A stretch of DNA of 64,000 nucleotides from TMP-86 sp044226865 (lineage in GTDB: Bacteria; Pseudomonadota; Gammaproteobacteria; Steroidobacterales; Steroidobacteraceae). Under the pieces are notes generated by a model that was not told where the DNA came from, ran no database searches, and saw only the letters and a list, made by a program, of their open reading frames with translations. Numbering within the stretch: position 1 is the stretch's first letter; each line of letters opens with the position of its first letter. Shown here piece after piece: positions 61,140-64,000 of this stretch. Both the position numbers and the translations under genes were made by a program. The stretch is from assembly GCA_044226865.1 (NCBI GenBank), contig JBGAGE010000008.1, forward strand, positions 62,001 to 126,000, given 5' to 3'.

Positions 61140-61657
61140 CCGCGCGGCCTTCCCGGTTTACCACCGTTGTTGTTGCCACCGGTGCCGTTGGTGGCGCCAT
61201 TCGCTCCGGTGCGCGTGCCCGGGGCAGGCGTATCCACCGCCCAATTCACGTTGGTGTTCGCGCTCCCCGGTTGCGCGAGGATCGAGCCTTGCACCAGGAA
61301 GCTCGCGGCCTCCGCCAGGGCGCCGGCATCGGGTTTCGCCGCCGCTGGCCAGACGCGGACCACGACGCGGCGGATGTTGGCGTTGTTGGTTTCGAAGTAA
61401 CGCGTGTCATAGCGCCACTTGCGATTTGCAAACTCGATCTGCCCCTTGTCTCCCGAATCACCGAATTTCTGCACATTGAGCCGCACCTCGGCGATGCGGT
61501 TCATGGCGATCCACTGCGCCTCGGTCTTGTCGCGCAGGTGCTCGCTGCTGCGCGCCGAGCTGCTCACCGAGTTCATCAGCGCGGCCAGCGCCAGCGCCAC
61601 CACCATCAGCGCCACCAGCACCTCGACCAGGGTAAAGCCGCGGCTGCTGCGCTTCAT
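61136..61657 (-). CDS. gspI: Type II secretion system minor pseudopilin I
   Basis: A 173-residue minor pseudopilin with leader MKRSSRG|FTLVEVLVALMVVALALAAL and WIAMNRIAEVRL. It is the core of the tip complex. The last 40 residues form an unusual low-complexity tail rich in Gly, Asn and Thr (GANGATNGTGGNNNGG) beyond the normal GspI end, making it longer than the usual ~120-130 residues. The tail may be disordered and its role is unknown. Confidence 0.92.
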   Translation of the reverse strand: MKRSSRGFTLVEVLVALMVVALALAALMNSVSSSARSSEHLRDKTEAQWIAMNRIAEVRLNVQKFGDSGDKGQIEFANRKWRYDTRYFETNNANIRRVVVRVWPAAAKPDAGALAEAASFLVQGSILAQPGSANTNVNWAVDTPAPGTRTGANGATNGTGGNNNGGKPGRPRG

Positions 61658-62211
61658 GTGCGGGGCCTTGCGGTGTTCGGGGACTCCAGCGTGACCTTGC
61701 CGAAGGAGTCGGCATTGACCGCGCCACGATTGTCCGTGCCCGGGCGCACCAGGATGAGCTTGAAGGGGGTGCCTTCGCCGCTGGCGGCAATGATGAGCTG
61801 GGGCGCCACCTGCGGTTCGTCGCTCTTGATGCTCTCGTTGCGCGGCTTGAGGATGATCTGGCGCGAATCCATCTGCAGTTCGAAATTCAAGCCTTTGGGC
61901 AGTTCGCGCCGCCGGTACTCACGTTCCTCGTTGAAATTCTCCCAGCGTTGGCGGCGGTTCTGATACACCACGAACTGATAGGAAGTGGGTTCGATGAGCA
62001 GGCCGAAGTCACGGCCCTCGAGCACGGCGCGTTCCTGAAGCAGGCCCATGAGTCCCTGGATGCGCCGCTGCTCATCTTCGATGGCGCTGTCCTTGCCCGT
62101 GACACCGATCTTCAGCACCGCGAAGGAGATGACGATGCTGACGATGACCAGCACCACCAGGATTTCAATCAGCGTGAACCCGCCAAGGCGGACAGGACCG
62201 GCGCGGGACAT
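61654..62211 (-). CDS. gspH: Type II secretion system minor pseudopilin H
   Basis: A 185-residue minor pseudopilin with leader RAGPVRLGG|FTLIEILVVLVIVSIVISFAVL, cleaved before Phe with Glu5 present. The globular part contains RIQGLMGLLQERAVLEGRDFGLLIEPTSYQFV, typical of GspH. ATG 62211 is preferred; the longer frame to 62355 overlaps gspG's end and is not pilin-like. It lies 43 bases after gspG. Confidence 0.92.
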   Translation of the reverse strand: MSRAGPVRLGGFTLIEILVVLVIVSIVISFAVLKIGVTGKDSAIEDEQRRIQGLMGLLQERAVLEGRDFGLLIEPTSYQFVVYQNRRQRWENFNEEREYRRRELPKGLNFELQMDSRQIILKPRNESIKSDEPQVAPQLIIAASGEGTPFKLILVRPGTDNRGAVNADSFGKVTLESPNTARPRT

Positions 62212-62254
62212 GTCGGTATCCGGCCCGGGCCCGCGCCGCGCGCAGGCCTCCAGG

Positions 62255-62713
62255 TTACTTCTGGTCCAGGTTGGCCGTGCCGATGTCGGCATCGTAGCCT
62301 TCGCCGCCTTCCTTGCCATCGCGGCCGAAGGAGCGGATTTCATATTCCGCACCATCGCGGCCGGGCGTCTGGTACTGATACGGGTTTTGCCACGGGTCCT
62401 TCGGGACGGCCTTCAGGTATCCGCCGGCCCGGTAATTGGTGATGGTCGAGTCCGCCGGTTGTTTGACCAGCGCGGCCAATCCCTGTTCCGTGGTCGGGTA
62501 CTTGAAGTTGTCGAGCCGGTAGAGATCCAGCGCGGTCTCGATGGCGCGGATGTCGCTCTGCGCACGGGTCACGCGTGCCTTGTCGACGTTCTCCAGGATC
62601 TTCGGCACCACCAGGGCGCCGAGCACGGCCAGGATGACCACCACGACCATGATTTCGATGAGCGTGAAGCCCCGCATGGCCCGCAAACTTTGAACCGATG
62701 AAACATTGCGCAT
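62255..62713 (-). CDS. gspG: Type II secretion system major pseudopilin G
   Basis: The major pseudopilin of 152 residues, first gene of the operon. The prepilin leader ends MRG|FTLIEIMVVVVILAVLGALVVP and the C-terminal domain contains YRLDNFKYPTTEQGLAALV, KDPWQNPYQYQTPG and the calcium-binding loop region YEIRSFGRDGKEGG. Start 62713 has GAGGG six bases upstream; a later ATG (MRGFTLIE) would give almost no leader. The gspC, D, E and F genes are not in the window. Confidence 0.96.
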   Translation of the reverse strand: MRNVSSVQSLRAMRGFTLIEIMVVVVILAVLGALVVPKILENVDKARVTRAQSDIRAIETALDLYRLDNFKYPTTEQGLAALVKQPADSTITNYRAGGYLKAVPKDPWQNPYQYQTPGRDGAEYEIRSFGRDGKEGGEGYDADIGTANLDQK

Positions 62714-62752
62714 AAATTACCCTCGATGCAGCGCCGATCATACGCCAAACAC

Positions 62753-63340
62753 ATGACGAATCTCAGCCACTCCTTGCAATGGGATGGCCGTCGTTGGATG
62801 TGGCTCACACTCATGCTGCTCGCGGGCGCTGGATTGTTGGGTCTTGGCGACAGTGCGCGGATGGCGCTGCGCTATGAACGCGCCGCGATCGGGGCGGGCG
62901 AATGGTGGCGCCTGCTCAGCGCACATGCCGTGCACCTCGATGCTCACCATTTCGCCTTGAACGCGCTCGGCCTGGTGCTGGTTTGGGCGCTGTTCGCGCG
63001 CGAGTACCGCGCCGCCGGCTGGGCATTGATCATCACCGGGGGCGCGCTGTGCATCAGCCTGGGATTGTGGTGCTTCGATCCGCAGGTGCAGTGGTATGTG
63101 GGCGCCTCCGGCGTCCTGCACTCGGTGATGGCCGCGGGTTGCGTCAAGCGGATCGCCGATCGGCAATGGGACCGCTACATTCTCGCCGGCGGGCTCGTGA
63201 TCAAGCTTGCCTGGGAGCAGGTGGCCCATGCCGAGGCGACGCTGACCCCGGTCATAGTCGACGCCCATTTGTTCGGCGCGGTGGGCGGTGGCCTAATCGC
63301 CGCTGCGCTCTGTGCCCGGATGGCTATAATCCGCCGCTGA
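62753..63340 (+). CDS. rrtA: Rhombosortase, rhomboid-type serine protease
   Basis: A 195-residue inner-membrane rhomboid-like protease with about six membrane segments. It shows WWRLLSAHAVHLDAHHFALNALGLVLVW, the nucleophile Ser119 in YVGASGVLHSV, and the catalytic His172 in VDAHLFGAVGGG. Rhombosortases are known to process GlyGly-CTERM proteins that leave the cell through type II secretion, which fits the divergent gspG operon next door. Two starts are possible (62726 and 62753), neither with a clear ribosome-binding site. No GlyGly-CTERM substrate is encoded in the window. Confidence 0.85.
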   Translation: MTNLSHSLQWDGRRWMWLTLMLLAGAGLLGLGDSARMALRYERAAIGAGEWWRLLSAHAVHLDAHHFALNALGLVLVWALFAREYRAAGWALIITGGALCISLGLWCFDPQVQWYVGASGVLHSVMAAGCVKRIADRQWDRYILAGGLVIKLAWEQVAHAEATLTPVIVDAHLFGAVGGGLIAAALCARMAIIRR

Positions 63341-63366
63341 TCGCATCACCATTTCAAGGGTCACGC

Positions 63367-64000
63367 ATGTCGTTAGCGTTCGTCTTTCCGGGCCAGGGGT
63401 CGCAATCGGTGGGCATGATGTCCGCCCTCGCTGCGTACTCTCCCATCATCCAGTCAACCTTTGCCGAGGCCTCTTCGGTCCTGGGATACGACCTCTGGGA
63501 GCTGTGCCAGAAAGGTCCTGAGGAGCTGTTGAACGCCACCGAGCGCACCCAGCCCGCCATGGTGGCGGCCGGTGTGGCCACGTTCCGCCTATGGGTGGAA
63601 AAGCGCGGCCGGCGCCCGGACGCCGTGGCCGGGCACAGCCTGGGGGAGTTTTCGGCCGTGGTGGCCGCGGGTTGCATGGATTTCAAGGATGCCGTGGCGC
63701 TGGTGAAGTATCGAGGCGAGATCATGCAGGCGGCCCTGCCGGCCGGGCAGGGGGCCATGGCCGCGGTGCTCGGGCTCGAAGACGCCGACGTGGAGGCCGC
63801 CTGCCGCGAAGCCGCCGGCTCCGAGGTGGTCGAGACGGCGAACTTCAATTCTCCCGGGCAGGTGGTCATCGCTGGCCATGCGACCGCGGTGCAGCGCGCC
63901 TTGGAGGCCGCCAAGGCCCGGGGCGCCAAGCGCGCCTTGCTCCTGCCGGTCAGCGCACCCTGCCACAGCTCCCTCATGAAGCCGGCCTCGGAGCAACTGG
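63367..64000 (+). CDS. fabD: Malonyl-CoA:ACP transacylase (partial, 3' end missing)
   Basis: FabD loads malonyl groups onto acyl carrier protein for fatty acid synthesis. The first 211 codons are present: LAFVFPGQGSQSVGM, ATERTQPAMVAAG, the active-site serine 91 in AGHSLGEFSA, ARG in VKYRGEIMQ, and the substrate histidine in SAPCHSSLMKPA. AGGG lies about seven bases before the ATG. The gene runs off the window edge. Its usual upstream partners plsX and fabH are absent; rhombosortase lies 26 bases before it instead. Confidence 0.96.
   Translation, partial: MSLAFVFPGQGSQSVGMMSALAAYSPIIQSTFAEASSVLGYDLWELCQKGPEELLNATERTQPAMVAAGVATFRLWVEKRGRRPDAVAGHSLGEFSAVVAAGCMDFKDAVALVKYRGEIMQAALPAGQGAMAAVLGLEDADVEAACREAAGSEVVETANFNSPGQVVIAGHATAVQRALEAAKARGAKRALLLPVSAPCHSSLMKPASEQL

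Overview
The window is a GC-rich, gene-dense stretch of a gammaproteobacterial chromosome. Several traits point to the Xanthomonadales/Nevskiales side of the class: a fused aspartokinase–diaminopimelate decarboxylase (LysAC), a TrpR-like regulator heading a complete his operon, a tonB-exbB-exbD1-exbD2 cluster followed by a TPR protein, an S-box SAM riboswitch in front of metX-metB, and a type II secretion operon beside a rhombosortase. I cannot name the species. No tRNA, rRNA, CRISPR array, insertion sequence or phage gene was seen.

Layout. 1-6.3 kb: end of ferrochelatase, leuA behind a probable leucine-rich leader peptide, then a lysine/threonine precursor unit (small acidic protein, lysAC, asd). 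6.4-11.2 kb: pgl and zwf on the minus strand diverge from eda, a GST and a GH84-like protein. 11.3-18.7 kb: one minus-strand operon, trpR-like/hisG/D/C/B/H/A/F/IE, with a perfect palindrome in front; hisF seems to start at ATT. 18.7-21.2 kb: promoter, SAM riboswitch, metX and metB. 21.2-29.3 kb: branched-chain amino acid genes (ilvC-leuC-leuD-leuB on minus, ilvD on plus) with an M17 aminopeptidase and an EamA transporter. 29.5-33.4 kb: TonB energy-transduction genes and a secreted TPR protein, closed by a strong terminator.

33.5-49.7 kb is the accessory part and the most interesting. It holds two cysteine hydrolases, a class III CoA-transferase, an HMG-CoA-lyase-family enzyme, hydantoinase/oxoprolinase A and B subunits, an alpha/beta-hydrolase fold protein without its serine nucleophile, GntR and IclR regulators, a peroxiredoxin, electron-transfer flavoprotein, and a dipeptide-type ABC importer without a binding protein. 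Two copies of a GntR/FadR-type palindrome flank the divergent CoA-transferase and lyase promoters. I infer an uncharacterised pathway: ring opening of a cyclic amide, deamidation, CoA activation and C-C cleavage. The substrate is unknown.

49.8-64 kb: an AlaA-like aminotransferase, an AddB-like nuclease and AddA-like helicase-nuclease pair, the type II secretion genes gspG-H-I-J-K-L-M-N (minus), a divergent rhombosortase, and the start of fabD cut by the window edge.
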